A DNA stretch of 64,000 nt, from NCBI GenBank assembly GCA_964459305.1, contig CAYWNA010000027.1:1-64000 (forward strand), written 5' to 3'. Of this stretch, positions 9,075 to 19,094 are shown in pieces. The stretch is from CAYWNA01 sp964459305 (GTDB lineage: Bacteria > Planctomycetota > Planctomycetia > Pirellulales > Pirellulaceae). The translations under genes were made by a program, and so were the position numbers. A model generated the notes under the pieces. It had not been told where the DNA came from and did not search any database. It worked only from the letters and a program-made list of their open reading frames with translations. Numbering within the stretch: position 1 is the first letter of the stretch; every line of letters begins with the position of its first letter.

Positions 9075-10250
9075 TTACTTTGCAGGGTCTATGGGGATAC
9101 TGCCGTCGCCGGTCTCTTTGCCGTCGAGTATCCAGCTCAGGTTGAACCGCGCGACGGTTGAGCCACCGTTCGGGCCGCCCTCGAACTGGAGGTAGATCCA
9201 GCCCTCGCTCGGTGTCCTGGGCCTACCCACGGTCAGCGACGAATACGCAAAGGTGCCTTCATAAACCAGACGCTTGATCGGCCAGGTCTCGCCGCCGTCG
9301 AAGCTGGCCCAGACGGTCCCGTGGTGGCGGCCGGCAGGGCTTTCGATGTTGCTGAACATGAGGATGTCCCGGCCGCAAACCGGCAGGCGCACCAGCCCGG
9401 CCATCAGGCCGTAATCCCTGACTTGATCCCCGTCGGGCAGCACCTGGCAGATCGCCAAGTCCTCCCAGGTGGCGCCGCCGTCCTCACTCCAGGCAGTCCA
9501 CCGCCGGCGCGGGTTGGCGCCGGGTTCGGCCCAGTGCCGACGCGAGTTGTAGTAAATTCGCCCGTCGGAAAGCTCCGCTACCGTGGCTTCCCCGGTGCCC
9601 ATGGCCGGGAACGGATCGCTGGTCTGCCAGGTCTTGCCGCCGTCGTCGCTGTAGATGGCATTGGTGTAATGTTGCGGCCAGCGGGCGCGCTCATTCTTGC
9701 CGGCGTACCACCGCGACGGTCGCAGCAGCCGACCCTTGTGCTTGCCATGGCGCAGCGTAATCCCGTGCTCGTTCATGCACATGGAGGGAACATTGCCCTT
9801 GCTGTCCTTGTGGATGACCGTCTTCTGCGCGATCCAGGTTTTGCCGCTGTCCTGGCTGCGGTACACCGTCAAGGGCGCGGGCGGGTGTTCGTCTTCGACG
9901 AAAACGAGCATATCGCCGCTGGTTTCGTCAACGATTGCCCCACCCGCCTGAATGCCGGGACCGACCGTGATCGGCTCGCCCCACGTCCTGCCGCCGTCTT
10001 CGCTACGGCGCACTCGGAGACTCGTTTTCCCCCACGTGGCCAGTACCGTGCCGTCGACGGCCACGACGATGTTCGGAAACCGCTCGTCCGAAAACACCCG
10101 CTGCATATCGAACTTCGGTTCACCCAGAAACACGTTGATGCCAGCTTCCGCCGGGTGCCCCGCCGCGGTCACCGGAGCATCGCCGGCCATGGCCGGCAGC
10201 AGATTGGGTAGCAACAAGACAATGAACGCGGCAGCTTTCTTCATCGCCAT
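9075..10250 (-). CDS. Exported sialidase-type (BNR/Asp-box) protein (391 aa)
   Basis: A six-bladed propeller of the sialidase superfamily. Asp-box motifs SxDxGxTW occur near residues 83, 132, 201, 254 and 323. The signal peptide ends at about residue 22. ACGGAGAT precedes ATG 10250. It is 17 bases downstream of the 1023-residue sialidase-type gene, so the two are probably co-transcribed. Sialidase fold membership is clear, but the arginine triad of true neuraminidases cannot be confirmed by eye. Many planctomycete members probably act on other acidic glycans. Confidence 0.85.
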   Translation of the reverse strand: MAMKKAAAFIVLLLPNLLPAMAGDAPVTAAGHPAEAGINVFLGEPKFDMQRVFSDERFPNIVVAVDGTVLATWGKTSLRVRRSEDGGRTWGEPITVGPGIQAGGAIVDETSGDMLVFVEDEHPPAPLTVYRSQDSGKTWIAQKTVIHKDSKGNVPSMCMNEHGITLRHGKHKGRLLRPSRWYAGKNERARWPQHYTNAIYSDDGGKTWQTSDPFPAMGTGEATVAELSDGRIYYNSRRHWAEPGANPRRRWTAWSEDGGATWEDLAICQVLPDGDQVRDYGLMAGLVRLPVCGRDILMFSNIESPAGRHHGTVWASFDGGETWPIKRLVYEGTFAYSSLTVGRPRTPSEGWIYLQFEGGPNGGSTVARFNLSWILDGKETGDGSIPIDPAK

Positions 10251-10267
10251 ATCTCCGTGTCGCAGGG

Positions 10268-13200
10268 TTAATTGTCTTCGGCTGCTTCGAACAACAGAGT
10301 CTTCGCGACGCCGGCCGCTGCTTTCAAGTCTTCTTTGGTCGGCAGCCGCTCGATATCGTTGGCCTTAAGCGTCAGGTGCAGCGCCCGCTTCCAGCGGTGC
10401 GGGACGAACAGGTGGAAGTCGTCGCCGTCGACGAACGCGTCGAGATAGGAACATTGGTGATCGTGCCAAGGACTCTTCGAAGTCGCAGCCAACGCGTTGG
10501 CGAAAACGAAACGCGGCTCGCTCCACGTGCGGCCCTTGTCCGTCGAGAGCGACACCCAGATCTCACTGCGATCGGTTTGCTTAAAGTGACTTCCAGAGTG
10601 GCGGTTGTGGTGAAACGCGACGAGTGTCTTGCCGTCGGGATGGTGGAACAGCATCGGCGGGGCATCGGGATGGATTAGCGAGGTCGGTTTCGGCTCGGAC
10701 CACGCGCGACCATCGTCGTTGGAACGTGTCTCCCAAAGATGCCCTTCGCACGTGCGGGCAAGGATCATGGCCTTCCCGTCTTCGAGGTTGATCGGGCGGG
10801 GTTCGTCCATCCGCTCGAACTCCTTGAGATACCATCCGCCGGGCCGTTTGTCCGGCAATACCGTCCAAGTCTTGCCGCGGTCTCCGCTCCGCAACACATA
10901 CGCCCGGGTGATGACGGGTATCTTCGGGGTTCGTACCCAACGTCCCTCGTGCGAACCCAACAGCCACGTACCAGCGTCGGTCTCGCACATGCGCATCACC
11001 GACATGCCTAGAAAATCCGGATTATTCTTGGGACGGATCAGCGTCACGTCCGACCACGTGTGCCCGTCGTCGTCCGAGTACCGGAAGCCAATCGGACAAT
11101 TCTCGGCCCCTTCACGCTTCCCTTCGATCGGTTGGGTGCCAAACGCGTAGATCCGTTTCGAGCCACGGGGGATCAGCGGGATGAACCCATGCTGGCTGTA
11201 GTCGATGTCGAACGCTACTTTCGGGCCCGTCCAGGTTTTGCCCTTGTCGGACGAGCGATAGGCGATCATGTCGTTGACTTTGCCCTTCTTGCCGCCATAG
11301 TGGGCTCCATCGGGGAACATCAGCAGGTAGTCGCCGCCGGGGGTGATCGTCGCCCGGGTTTCGAAGAGGTTCGTCTTTGCTTCGTGCACCAACTGGCCGT
11401 CGATTGCCGGAGCGGTCACAAGCCCCAGATCGCGACGGGTGACAAGCGGTTTCGGCGGCGAGGCAGGATCGAACGTCACGCCGCCTACCTGGATTGACTT
11501 CGCCAGAGGATTCTGCACGGCGACGGCCAATTCGGCCTTTGTTAAGAATCTCGGCAAATCGGACTCGTCGAAATGCAGGTAGAGCAACTGCCGGCCGTCC
11601 TGACCTAGGAAGAGATGGATGCGGGATCCGTCGGCAAACATGTCGATGTAGGAGCAACTGTGGATGTGTCCGCCGGTCGACGCCCCGGCGAACACGAACC
11701 GCGGCTCGTTCCAGGTGCGGCCCTCGTCCTTGGAGATCGAACACCACAGTTCGTTCCGGGCAGCCTTGTCGAAGTGCGGCCGGCCGGGGTCGTAGCGGTT
11801 GTGGATCAGTGCGATCAGCGTCTTACCGTCGCGAAGGTGAAAAACCATCGGCGGGGCATCGGGGTGGACCAGCGTCGTCGGTTTCGGATCGCTCCACGTG
11901 CGGCCATCGTCCTGGCTGCGGCTCTCCCAGATGTGTCCTTCCGCCGTGCGGATCGCCAAGAGGACTTTCCCATCTCGCAGGTTTACCAGCGTGCCTTCGT
12001 CCATCCGGTCGTACTTCTCAAGGTGCCAACCGCCGGGCCGCTGTTTTGGCAGCAGTTGCCAGGTCTTGCCCTGATCCTCGCTGCGGAGGATGTACTGGCG
12101 CGTCGTGACGGGGGCGGAGCTTCCCTTGCGGCGCCAGATGCCGTCGTGCGAACCAATCAGCCACGTGTCGGCGTCCGTCTCGCACATCCGCACGCACGAC
12201 ATGCCGGTGAACGCCGGGTCGTTCTCCGGGCGGATCAATGTGACATCCGACCACGTGGACCCGTCGTCGTCAGAATAGCGAAACCCGATGGGGCAGTTTT
12301 CGTGCAAGCCCTTGCTGCGGTCACCGACCATGCCGGGGATCGGTTGCGTGCCAAAGGCGTAAATCCGCTTCGACCCGCGCGGGATCAGTGGCACGAATCC
12401 GTGATGCGATTGCGACGAATCGAAGGCGACGGTCGGTCCCTTCCACGTCTTGCCTTTGTCGGAAGACCGAAAGGCGAGCATCTTTTCGCCTTGATACCAG
12501 CGGCCTTTGCCCTCGGGGAACAGAATCAGGTAGTCGCCCTTCGGGGTGATGGTCGCCCGCGGCACCCAGACGATGTTGCCGCTTCGGTAGATGACCTGGC
12601 CCTGTATCGCCTCGGCGGCCAGGATGCCGAGAGCCGGGCGCATCGCGATCCCCTCCGGCGGCGTCGCCGGATCGATCTTCACGCCGCCGACGTTGAGCGT
12701 GCTGACGGTCTTAAAGTCGTGCCGTATCGCGCTGATCGCGGTGTCAGAAACCGGTGTCAGATGGCCGTTGGCCGAGAAATTGCACACCCGCATCGTCGCG
12801 CGCCAGGGGCGGAGTCCGATCGCGCAGACCGAGGCGAGCCTGTATTGGCCGGTGTGGATTTCCTTGCCATCAATGCGAAATGTCAACGTCGAACCCTTGC
12901 GGGCGACCTCGGCGTCGAATGGTTCTCCCGGCGTGATGACTCCTCCGGCGTCGCCGAGCAGCTGTGTCCGGCCCAGCGCCGGGCCTTCCACAAAGAGCTT
13001 TTTGCCGTGTCCGTCGAAGCCGAAGTGGTTTCCGCCGATCACCAGTGAAGCGGCCGTGCCGTCGAGGCGTTCCAAACTCAGTCGGGCACGGATCCGAAAA
13101 TCGCCAGGCCTAACGGCGCTGCCGGCGACCAGGAAATTGCCCGTGCCGCCGCATACCAAGACGCCTTCCTTGCACGTCCACCTGTTGCCGATCTCGCGCA

Positions 13201-13339
13201 CGGAGCGGGCTTGGCCGTTCTGAACGAAGACCACCTCGCTCACCGTGCTGGCGTCAACCGCTGCGCCGGTACTGCTATGCACCAGCAGCAGCGCCAGCCC
13301 TACAACTGCGGCAATTTGTGTGTTCACAGCTTTTCCCAT
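10268..13339 (-). CDS. Exported protein with two tandem sialidase-type propellers (1023 aa)
   Basis: After a signal peptide (about 1-26) comes a jelly-roll-like domain (about 30-195). Then two homologous Asp-box propellers follow, at about 212-604 and 613-1004. Each begins with a V-G-G-V-(K/T)-(I/F)-D-P-A phrase and shares long identical stretches such as IPRGSKRIYAFGTQPI and ENCPIGFRYSDDDG. The similarity is also visible in DNA, which argues for a fairly recent internal duplication. Asp boxes include SDKGKTW, SDDDGSTW and SKDEGRTW. ATG 13339 has only a weak GGTGATCC upstream. It is followed by a second sialidase-type gene 17 bases away. Confidence 0.85.
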   Translation of the reverse strand: MGKAVNTQIAAVVGLALLLVHSSTGAAVDASTVSEVVFVQNGQARSVREIGNRWTCKEGVLVCGGTGNFLVAGSAVRPGDFRIRARLSLERLDGTAASLVIGGNHFGFDGHGKKLFVEGPALGRTQLLGDAGGVITPGEPFDAEVARKGSTLTFRIDGKEIHTGQYRLASVCAIGLRPWRATMRVCNFSANGHLTPVSDTAISAIRHDFKTVSTLNVGGVKIDPATPPEGIAMRPALGILAAEAIQGQVIYRSGNIVWVPRATITPKGDYLILFPEGKGRWYQGEKMLAFRSSDKGKTWKGPTVAFDSSQSHHGFVPLIPRGSKRIYAFGTQPIPGMVGDRSKGLHENCPIGFRYSDDDGSTWSDVTLIRPENDPAFTGMSCVRMCETDADTWLIGSHDGIWRRKGSSAPVTTRQYILRSEDQGKTWQLLPKQRPGGWHLEKYDRMDEGTLVNLRDGKVLLAIRTAEGHIWESRSQDDGRTWSDPKPTTLVHPDAPPMVFHLRDGKTLIALIHNRYDPGRPHFDKAARNELWCSISKDEGRTWNEPRFVFAGASTGGHIHSCSYIDMFADGSRIHLFLGQDGRQLLYLHFDESDLPRFLTKAELAVAVQNPLAKSIQVGGVTFDPASPPKPLVTRRDLGLVTAPAIDGQLVHEAKTNLFETRATITPGGDYLLMFPDGAHYGGKKGKVNDMIAYRSSDKGKTWTGPKVAFDIDYSQHGFIPLIPRGSKRIYAFGTQPIEGKREGAENCPIGFRYSDDDGHTWSDVTLIRPKNNPDFLGMSVMRMCETDAGTWLLGSHEGRWVRTPKIPVITRAYVLRSGDRGKTWTVLPDKRPGGWYLKEFERMDEPRPINLEDGKAMILARTCEGHLWETRSNDDGRAWSEPKPTSLIHPDAPPMLFHHPDGKTLVAFHHNRHSGSHFKQTDRSEIWVSLSTDKGRTWSEPRFVFANALAATSKSPWHDHQCSYLDAFVDGDDFHLFVPHRWKRALHLTLKANDIERLPTKEDLKAAAGVAKTLLFEAAEDN

Positions 13340-13434
13340 TGGATCACCAACCGTCCGTGCGAAACGAACTGGTTGGTAGCCCTCATTTGCTTTCGCTTTG
13401 GGTCACGAAGAGACGCCAATGCGACGTTGTCCAG

Positions 13435-14106
13435 TTACTCAGGAATCAACCGCACGGTACGAAAGTGGATTTCTCCACCTTCCGACTGCAGGCCGATCTT
13501 CCCGGCTATGACGTCCAAACCGTTCGCCTCGTTGACCTTCTCACCATTGACGACGAGCGTGAGATCTCCGCCGCTGAGTGCGATGTCGTACTTGTTCCAC
13601 TCGCCCGGTTCTTTTTCGTTGCCCCTGATCTTCTTAACGCCGGAGAGCTTTCCGATCATTTCGTTCTCGGCGGAAATCGCCCGGGCGGCGTCGCCCTTTA
13701 CTTGAAATCCGTGGAAGCCGTAAGCGTCGCCGGCACTGCCGGCCTTGAGCTGCGCCTCGACGCACTTGGGCAATGCCCGGGGCTTGCCGGTGATTCGCAT
13801 CAGTACGCCACTGTTGCCAGCCGGTTTGCCGGGCGCCCACCGCCACTCGACGATGAGCCGGAAGTTGGTGAACTCTTTCTTCGTGGCGAGGTACCCCATC
13901 GGCTCGCCCTTGCAGATGAGCAGCCCGTCACGGACACTCCAAACGTCGGCCATCTTCACATCCGGTTCGACGAGATAATACTCCCAACCGCCGAGGCTCT
14001 TGCCGTCGAACAGTTCGACGGCACCTTCAGGTTTGTCCGCCGCCGAGGCAAATTGACCGGCCGCAAGCATGACCACAGCAGCCGCGACACCAACACTACA
14101 TCTCAT
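13435..14106 (-). CDS. Exported DUF1080 (3-keto-disaccharide hydrolase domain) protein (223 aa)
   Basis: The motifs ELFDGKSLGGWE, VRDGLLICKG, FRLIVEWRW and NSGVLMRI are diagnostic of the DUF1080 concanavalin-like fold. Some members of this family hydrolyse 3-keto-glycosides made by Gfo/Idh/MocA-type oxidoreductases. The signal peptide ends at about SAA-DK (residue 23). The length is normal for a single-domain member. It lies between the GH95-like gene and the sialidase-type pair, on the same strand. A Gfo/Idh/MocA protein that could act upstream is encoded far away, at 45785. Confidence 0.9.
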   Translation of the reverse strand: MRCSVGVAAAVVMLAAGQFASAADKPEGAVELFDGKSLGGWEYYLVEPDVKMADVWSVRDGLLICKGEPMGYLATKKEFTNFRLIVEWRWAPGKPAGNSGVLMRITGKPRALPKCVEAQLKAGSAGDAYGFHGFQVKGDAARAISAENEMIGKLSGVKKIRGNEKEPGEWNKYDIALSGGDLTLVVNGEKVNEANGLDVIAGKIGLQSEGGEIHFRTVRLIPE

Positions 14107-14401
14107 GACGATTCTCCCTTTCTTTGGGTTCTTCGTGGTGTAGACCTCCCCGATCCGTCAGTCTAGCAGAAGGTCACGGCAAAGGAACGTTGGAATGGTG
14201 AAAAGATGGAAGGGCGCTGTTTTCAAGCTCCATTTTCTGACATTCTCCCTCGGCCCCGACGCGATGGCCGTCGCGTTTTGAGACAGTGACATGTGGATCG
14301 AGGAGCCGGCAAGCCAACGATCTTGAAAATCGCCGACGGCCATCGAAACAGGAAGCAAACACACGAAGGGCCGGGAAGGGGCGTTCGCGTGTCCGCCATC
14401 C

Positions 14402-17047
14402 TCACATGCCCCGGAATACCAAACGCTGGCCGGGGCGAGTGTCGAGTTTGATGATCCCGCGGCCGTCGGGCTGAAGCGGCTCGGCCGCCTCGCTGCCGTG
14501 GTGCAGCGACGGTTTCGGCCAGGGGCTCAGCAGCCGGAGCTCGCCGCCGACGGTCGATTCGATCACCACCTGCCGGACCTCACCGTTCGACTGCTCTGCC
14601 GACACCAGAAAGCCGCCTTGAGCGCGGAGGCGACGGAATCGGGCGTCCTTGTCGTCGGACCAACAGGGAAAGACGCGAATCGTGTCGCCGACGCTTTGCA
14701 TCAGGAACTCGGTGATCAGCGCGGCCACGCCGATGCTTTCCGGCATGAACGTGCCGTGTGCATGCCCCTGCCAAACGAACAGGCCGTTGGGTAGTTCCCG
14801 TGACTTGAACCATGTTCTGACATCCGTAACGGCTTCAGGCATGGACAGCCGCGCCTTGGCGATATTGAACATGACGTGCGAGTTGTTGCCGTTGAACCGC
14901 GTGTCCTCAATCGTGCGGTGAAACAAGTCCTTGACCGGCTGCGGAGAAAACCACGTGACCTGCTCGGCGGGAAACACCGGTGCGGCGGGCACCGTGATAT
15001 TGTGCACGCCAACCTGCTTGTGTTTGCAGCCTTCCCAATCCACCACCACCGCTTGGCCGTCGGCATCCGGGGCCACGGGGTAGTCGGCCAACAGCGTTTT
15101 CATGGCCCGGCACTTCGCAGCCAGCTCTTGGTCCTGCCCGAGCTGCTCAGCCGCCGTGCAGAAGGCGTCAAAGGTGTAATGCACGTACGCGATGTCGAAG
15201 GGGCAGTTGGCGATCCCGAACGGGCCATGCTCCGGGCTGTAAGAGGGGCCCAGCAGCACTTTCCCATTCTCATCCTTGTGGCATTGCTCCATGAAAGAAA
15301 CGTAGAACCGCGCCGCCTCGCGTAGTGTCGGATAGACCTTCGCCTCCAGGTAGGCCCTGTCGGGTTCGCAGAGGTGCTTATGCCACAGGCTTTGGGCGGT
15401 CATCCCGACCATGCCGATGGTCAATCCCCACGGGTTCATGTGCAGTTGTCGCTTGTTTTTGCTCTTGCACACGGCGGGGTCCGGCTCGTGGAGGAATTGG
15501 GAAATCGAATAGAACACGCCGTCGCAGTTGTAAGCTTCTTTTGCCAGCCATTTCGCCCGCGGCAACATGCTGTGTACATAATCAACCCAGGAATCGGCCA
15601 ATTCCGGATGATTCGCCGAGATCGCCGAGTAAAACGGCTGCCAGGAGTTGTAGTTGAAATGGTAGTCGGCGTGCCACGGCGTGGCATCGGTTGCCAGTGG
15701 CGGCATCAGGCCGGGCGGGGCCGCGCCGGGCGTGGAGATCGTTCGCGCGAAGTACAGCATGCGAAACCACCACCGCTCGATGACCTTGTCGGACAGTTCG
15801 ATCCCGCTTTGCGACCAGAAGTCGATCCAGGCCCGCTCGTGCTGGGCGATCAGGTCGGATTCGTCTTCGGCGAGCGTGCGTTTTGCCAACGCGATGGCGG
15901 CTTCGCGGACGTCACCGGTCTGGATATCGAAGGAAGATACCAGCGCAACTGCCTTCTCGTTCCCCTTTTCGGCCACGGCCAGGGCGTAAGTCATCCCCGC
16001 GTAGTCAACGTCGCCCGGCATGTCCATCCTCAGCCACGAAATCCCGTCCGTTTCGCCAGTCTTCGCGCGGGGGAGCGTCGCCCCGGTGATCTCCTCCAGC
16101 GTTACCGGTTCGGCGCACCGGAGCAGAACCACGTTCCGGTCGGCCAGGACGCGAAGCGCGGTTTCCTGGTAGCCGGTTCGCTTGACCGTGACCACGGCAC
16201 GGCGCAAGTCGAGAGCAGCTTGCAGCGGCACGGTTCTGGGCAAGGCAACGTCGGCCTTCTCATCCCCACATGACAAGCAAAGCGATTCGACCAGGTTCTC
16301 GGCCGTTTTGCCGTCGGAGGTCATGGTATAGAGTTCCAGGTGCAGCACGGTTTGAGGCTCGAAGGGCAGTTGAATCTCGGTCGGCGTGGTCGGCGATGGC
16401 TTCCACCCGGACGCCAGGATGTTCCGGTTGTCTTTGTCGTAGACGTTCACATAGTAGGACGCGTTGGCTGAGCCCCGGAGTTTCAGGCACACGGCCGATG
16501 CTTCGGTCGCCTCCGGCAACGTCCCCCGGTAGCCGGTGGAAGCCCCCGCAGCCCCACCGACCTGCATCGTGGCGCTGGAATCGTCCGCGACGGACGCGAA
16601 CCGGTGTACCGCGGCGCCGCGAACGCACGTCCATCTCGGCCCACCTGCGGGCCCGGCTGCACCGATCCGCAACGCCGCGGCGCAGCGCGGTTGCGGATAC
16701 AGTTTCTTGTAGCTGGGAGGAGCGCCGGTCGAGCCGGAGACCGTATTGTTGTGGATATCAACCTTCGGCAGCGGACCGTCTTGCGAGGTGTCGACCCGGG
16801 CGTCCCAAATGTCATTCTTGGTGACCCGCATATAGAGGCCACCGTCCTTCTCCCACACGATCCCGTAGAGGTCGCCGTTGCCCAGGATCAGACTTTCTCT
16901 CTGCCCGGAGGCCATCGACGAAAGTACGACATCGGCCTCCTGCAACGCCGCCGAGAACGGGATCTCGGAACTCGTTTCTCCCCCGGCCGCAGCGATACCC
17001 GAAAAGACGGACACCAGTATAACGGCGGGAACCAGGAATCTGATCAT
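14402..17047 (-). CDS. Exported GH95-like glycoside hydrolase (881 aa)
   Basis: The N-terminal third is a beta-rich domain (about 25-300, including an inserted region around 130-250). The centre is an (alpha/alpha)6 barrel with the LGPSYSPEH motif, whose Glu606 matches the general acid of GH95 fucosidases. HADYHFNYN and WQGHAHGTF resemble the barrel loops that carry the partner residues. The C-terminus is beta-rich. AAAGGAGA lies just before ATG 17047. It is probably the first gene of the minus-strand exported cluster. The assignment to GH95 rather than a neighbouring (alpha/alpha)6 family is moderately sure; the substrate may be an alpha-L-fucoside or related sugar. Confidence 0.75.
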   Translation of the reverse strand: MIRFLVPAVILVSVFSGIAAAGGETSSEIPFSAALQEADVVLSSMASGQRESLILGNGDLYGIVWEKDGGLYMRVTKNDIWDARVDTSQDGPLPKVDIHNNTVSGSTGAPPSYKKLYPQPRCAAALRIGAAGPAGGPRWTCVRGAAVHRFASVADDSSATMQVGGAAGASTGYRGTLPEATEASAVCLKLRGSANASYYVNVYDKDNRNILASGWKPSPTTPTEIQLPFEPQTVLHLELYTMTSDGKTAENLVESLCLSCGDEKADVALPRTVPLQAALDLRRAVVTVKRTGYQETALRVLADRNVVLLRCAEPVTLEEITGATLPRAKTGETDGISWLRMDMPGDVDYAGMTYALAVAEKGNEKAVALVSSFDIQTGDVREAAIALAKRTLAEDESDLIAQHERAWIDFWSQSGIELSDKVIERWWFRMLYFARTISTPGAAPPGLMPPLATDATPWHADYHFNYNSWQPFYSAISANHPELADSWVDYVHSMLPRAKWLAKEAYNCDGVFYSISQFLHEPDPAVCKSKNKRQLHMNPWGLTIGMVGMTAQSLWHKHLCEPDRAYLEAKVYPTLREAARFYVSFMEQCHKDENGKVLLGPSYSPEHGPFGIANCPFDIAYVHYTFDAFCTAAEQLGQDQELAAKCRAMKTLLADYPVAPDADGQAVVVDWEGCKHKQVGVHNITVPAAPVFPAEQVTWFSPQPVKDLFHRTIEDTRFNGNNSHVMFNIAKARLSMPEAVTDVRTWFKSRELPNGLFVWQGHAHGTFMPESIGVAALITEFLMQSVGDTIRVFPCWSDDKDARFRRLRAQGGFLVSAEQSNGEVRQVVIESTVGGELRLLSPWPKPSLHHGSEAAEPLQPDGRGIIKLDTRPGQRLVFRGM

Positions 17048-17253
17048 CGTGCTGTCTCCTTTGGGCTTGTTTGTAGTGCACCCAATGCATGACGTCTACA
17101 TCCCGGTGGTCGGAATCCATGGCTGCTTGAACGATTTGTGCACTCAGGCCGCAAAGCCCTTGGTGACAAAGTCCAACTACTCTATAAAATTGGAATGACG
17201 TACCTGATAAGCTGTCTTGCTCACGCCCAGTGATCGGAGGTTCAAATCAAGCC

Positions 17254-18030
17254 ATGAAGCACCCCTCAATAACCTCGTGCATTCTTGACTCACGGCTCTG
17301 CCACCTTGTGTGTCTCCTGATGCTCTGCTGCCTTGTGTGGAGCTCTAGCGCCATTGCGGTTGTCGCAGAGCCAGCCGAGACGACGAATCTTGATGCGGAT
17401 CCACACCTGATGGGCTGGTGGAAGTTTGACAGTGCTTCCGGGGCAGTCGCTGCAGATTCGTCGAAGCATGGTCGCAAAGGCCAGCTACTCGGCGACATGA
17501 CGTTCGACAAGAACTCGGTTCCTGGTCGGATCGGCAAAGCCTTGAACTTGGACGGACGCGACGATCTTGTTCGCATTGCCGGCTACAAGGGTGTCACAGG
17601 GACTGGACCTCGAACTATTTCCGCCTGGATCAAGACGGACGCCGCCAATGGAGAAATCGTATCCTGGGGAAAGGACGATTTCGGCCAGATGTGGATGTTG
17701 AGATTCATCAGGAGGCATGTCGGCGTCACTCCCAACGGCGGCTACTACTACATGGCGGATGATGTTCACGATGATGCGTGGCACCACGTCGCTGTCGTCG
17801 TTCGCAAGGCCGAGCTTCCCAATCTGCATGACGATGTCACGCTCTACTTGGACGGAAAAATCGCCGAAGTCCATCGAATCGGCCTTTTGGACATGTGGCC
17901 CATCGAAACCGGTGCTGAGCTGGAGGTCGCCATCGGGAAACGGTTCAAAGGCAGCATCGATGAACTGCGCATTTATGCACGTGCGCTTTCAGACGAAGAA
18001 ATCCAGGCGTTGTTTCGTCTGGCGAAATGA
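17254..18030 (+). CDS. Exported LamG-domain protein (258 aa)
   Basis: HLMGWWKFD, DSSKHGRKG, AWIKTD, HHVAVVV and IDELRIYARALSDEEIQ are the classic strands of a LamG/concanavalin-like lectin domain, which fills the mature protein. The signal peptide ends near residue 37. ATG 17254 is preferred over a GTG eight codons upstream because CGGAGG lies before it, though spacing is long (13). Its stop is 26 bases before the next start, so it probably forms an operon with the aldo/keto reductase. The role is probably carbohydrate binding or surface adhesion. Confidence 0.85.
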   Translation: MKHPSITSCILDSRLCHLVCLLMLCCLVWSSSAIAVVAEPAETTNLDADPHLMGWWKFDSASGAVAADSSKHGRKGQLLGDMTFDKNSVPGRIGKALNLDGRDDLVRIAGYKGVTGTGPRTISAWIKTDAANGEIVSWGKDDFGQMWMLRFIRRHVGVTPNGGYYYMADDVHDDAWHHVAVVVRKAELPNLHDDVTLYLDGKIAEVHRIGLLDMWPIETGAELEVAIGKRFKGSIDELRIYARALSDEEIQALFRLAK

Positions 18031-18056
18031 TTCAGAATCGCGAAAGGAGATCCACA

Positions 18057-19073
18057 ATGGACCAAGAACGAATTACCCGTCGCCGATTCGTACAAGACGG
18101 CGCGATCACCGCGGCCGCAGTGGCCGGTGGACTCGAAGCGGTGTCTGCCTCAAGGGCCCACGCGGCTCCCGGCAAGGAGGTGGATACGTCCAAGATTCTC
18201 AACTACAACCCAGACATGGAATACCGCCGACAGGGCTCGACCGACTGGATGGTCTCGGCGGTCTGCCTGGGCGGGCATGCGAGGTCGTCGCAGAAAGAAC
18301 GCAACGAGATCGTCAGCCGCTGTATCGACGCCGGCATCAACTATATCGATGCATGTTGCAGGCACGAAGTGCTCCGCGATGCCGAGGCGCTGAAGGGGCG
18401 ACGTGACAAGATGTACCTCGCGCTCTCGTATTGCGGCAAGGAGGTGCGACAGGAGGAATACCGGACGGCGAAGAAACTGCTCGCCTCTTTGGACGATTTG
18501 CTGTCGGAATCGAAGCAGGAGTACACCGATTTGTGGCGGATCACCTGTTTCGAGCCCGGCGGACGGCACACGTTCAACACATCGCAGGAAATCATCGAGG
18601 CGTTGGAGACTGCCAAGAAGCAGGGCAAGGCCCGCGCCATCGGATTCTCCACGCACGACCGGCGTTGGATCCAGTTCATGATTCAGTACTTCCCTCAGAT
18701 CGACTGTGTCTGTTTTCCGTTTACGACCATGAGCAAAAGGGCACAGACCGACAGCCTCTTCCCGGCGCTGAAGAAATGTGACGTGGGGGCCTTTGGCATC
18801 AAGCCCTTCGCCGCAGGCTCGTTGTTCACCGGTGAGAAGGAAGAAGATGCCCGCCGAGCGCGTCTGGCGCTGCGCTACATCCTTCTCAGCGACACGGTGA
18901 TTCCCATTCCGGGCGTGCATAGCATCGATCACGTAGACAACGTGGCCAAAGCCGTCAAGGAGCGCCGCGAACTCGACGTGCAGGAGGTGAGTGAACTGGA
19001 GCGTGCCAGCGAACAGACGTTGGCTCGCTTGCCGGCTCACTATCAATGGCTCAAGGATTGGCAATACGTGTAG
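18057..19073 (+). CDS. Tat-exported aldo/keto reductase (338 aa)
   Basis: The N-terminus has a twin-arginine motif (TRRRFVQDG) followed by an Ala-rich segment ending at AHA-AP, so the enzyme is probably folded before export. The rest is an aldo/keto reductase barrel with CLGGHA, the GINYIDACC strand and a C-terminal IPGVHSIDHVDNVAKAV motif. An in-frame ATG at 18027 overlaps the preceding stop. ATG 18057 is favoured by AAAGGAGAT and by placing the Tat motif near the start. Upstream and downstream genes on the same strand are a LamG protein and a tetrahaem cytochrome, which suggests a periplasmic redox or sugar-oxidation setting. Confidence 0.85.
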   Translation: MDQERITRRRFVQDGAITAAAVAGGLEAVSASRAHAAPGKEVDTSKILNYNPDMEYRRQGSTDWMVSAVCLGGHARSSQKERNEIVSRCIDAGINYIDACCRHEVLRDAEALKGRRDKMYLALSYCGKEVRQEEYRTAKKLLASLDDLLSESKQEYTDLWRITCFEPGGRHTFNTSQEIIEALETAKKQGKARAIGFSTHDRRWIQFMIQYFPQIDCVCFPFTTMSKRAQTDSLFPALKKCDVGAFGIKPFAAGSLFTGEKEEDARRARLALRYILLSDTVIPIPGVHSIDHVDNVAKAVKERRELDVQEVSELERASEQTLARLPAHYQWLKDWQYV

Positions 19074-19094
19074 CCCACTGCAGCGAGAAAAAAC

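Noticed and set aside
11615..13048. 477-codon plus-strand frame opposite the double sialidase-type gene
   Set aside because: It is an antisense shadow of a strongly supported gene with Asp-box motifs. It shows no domain, and high G+C makes long antisense frames common.
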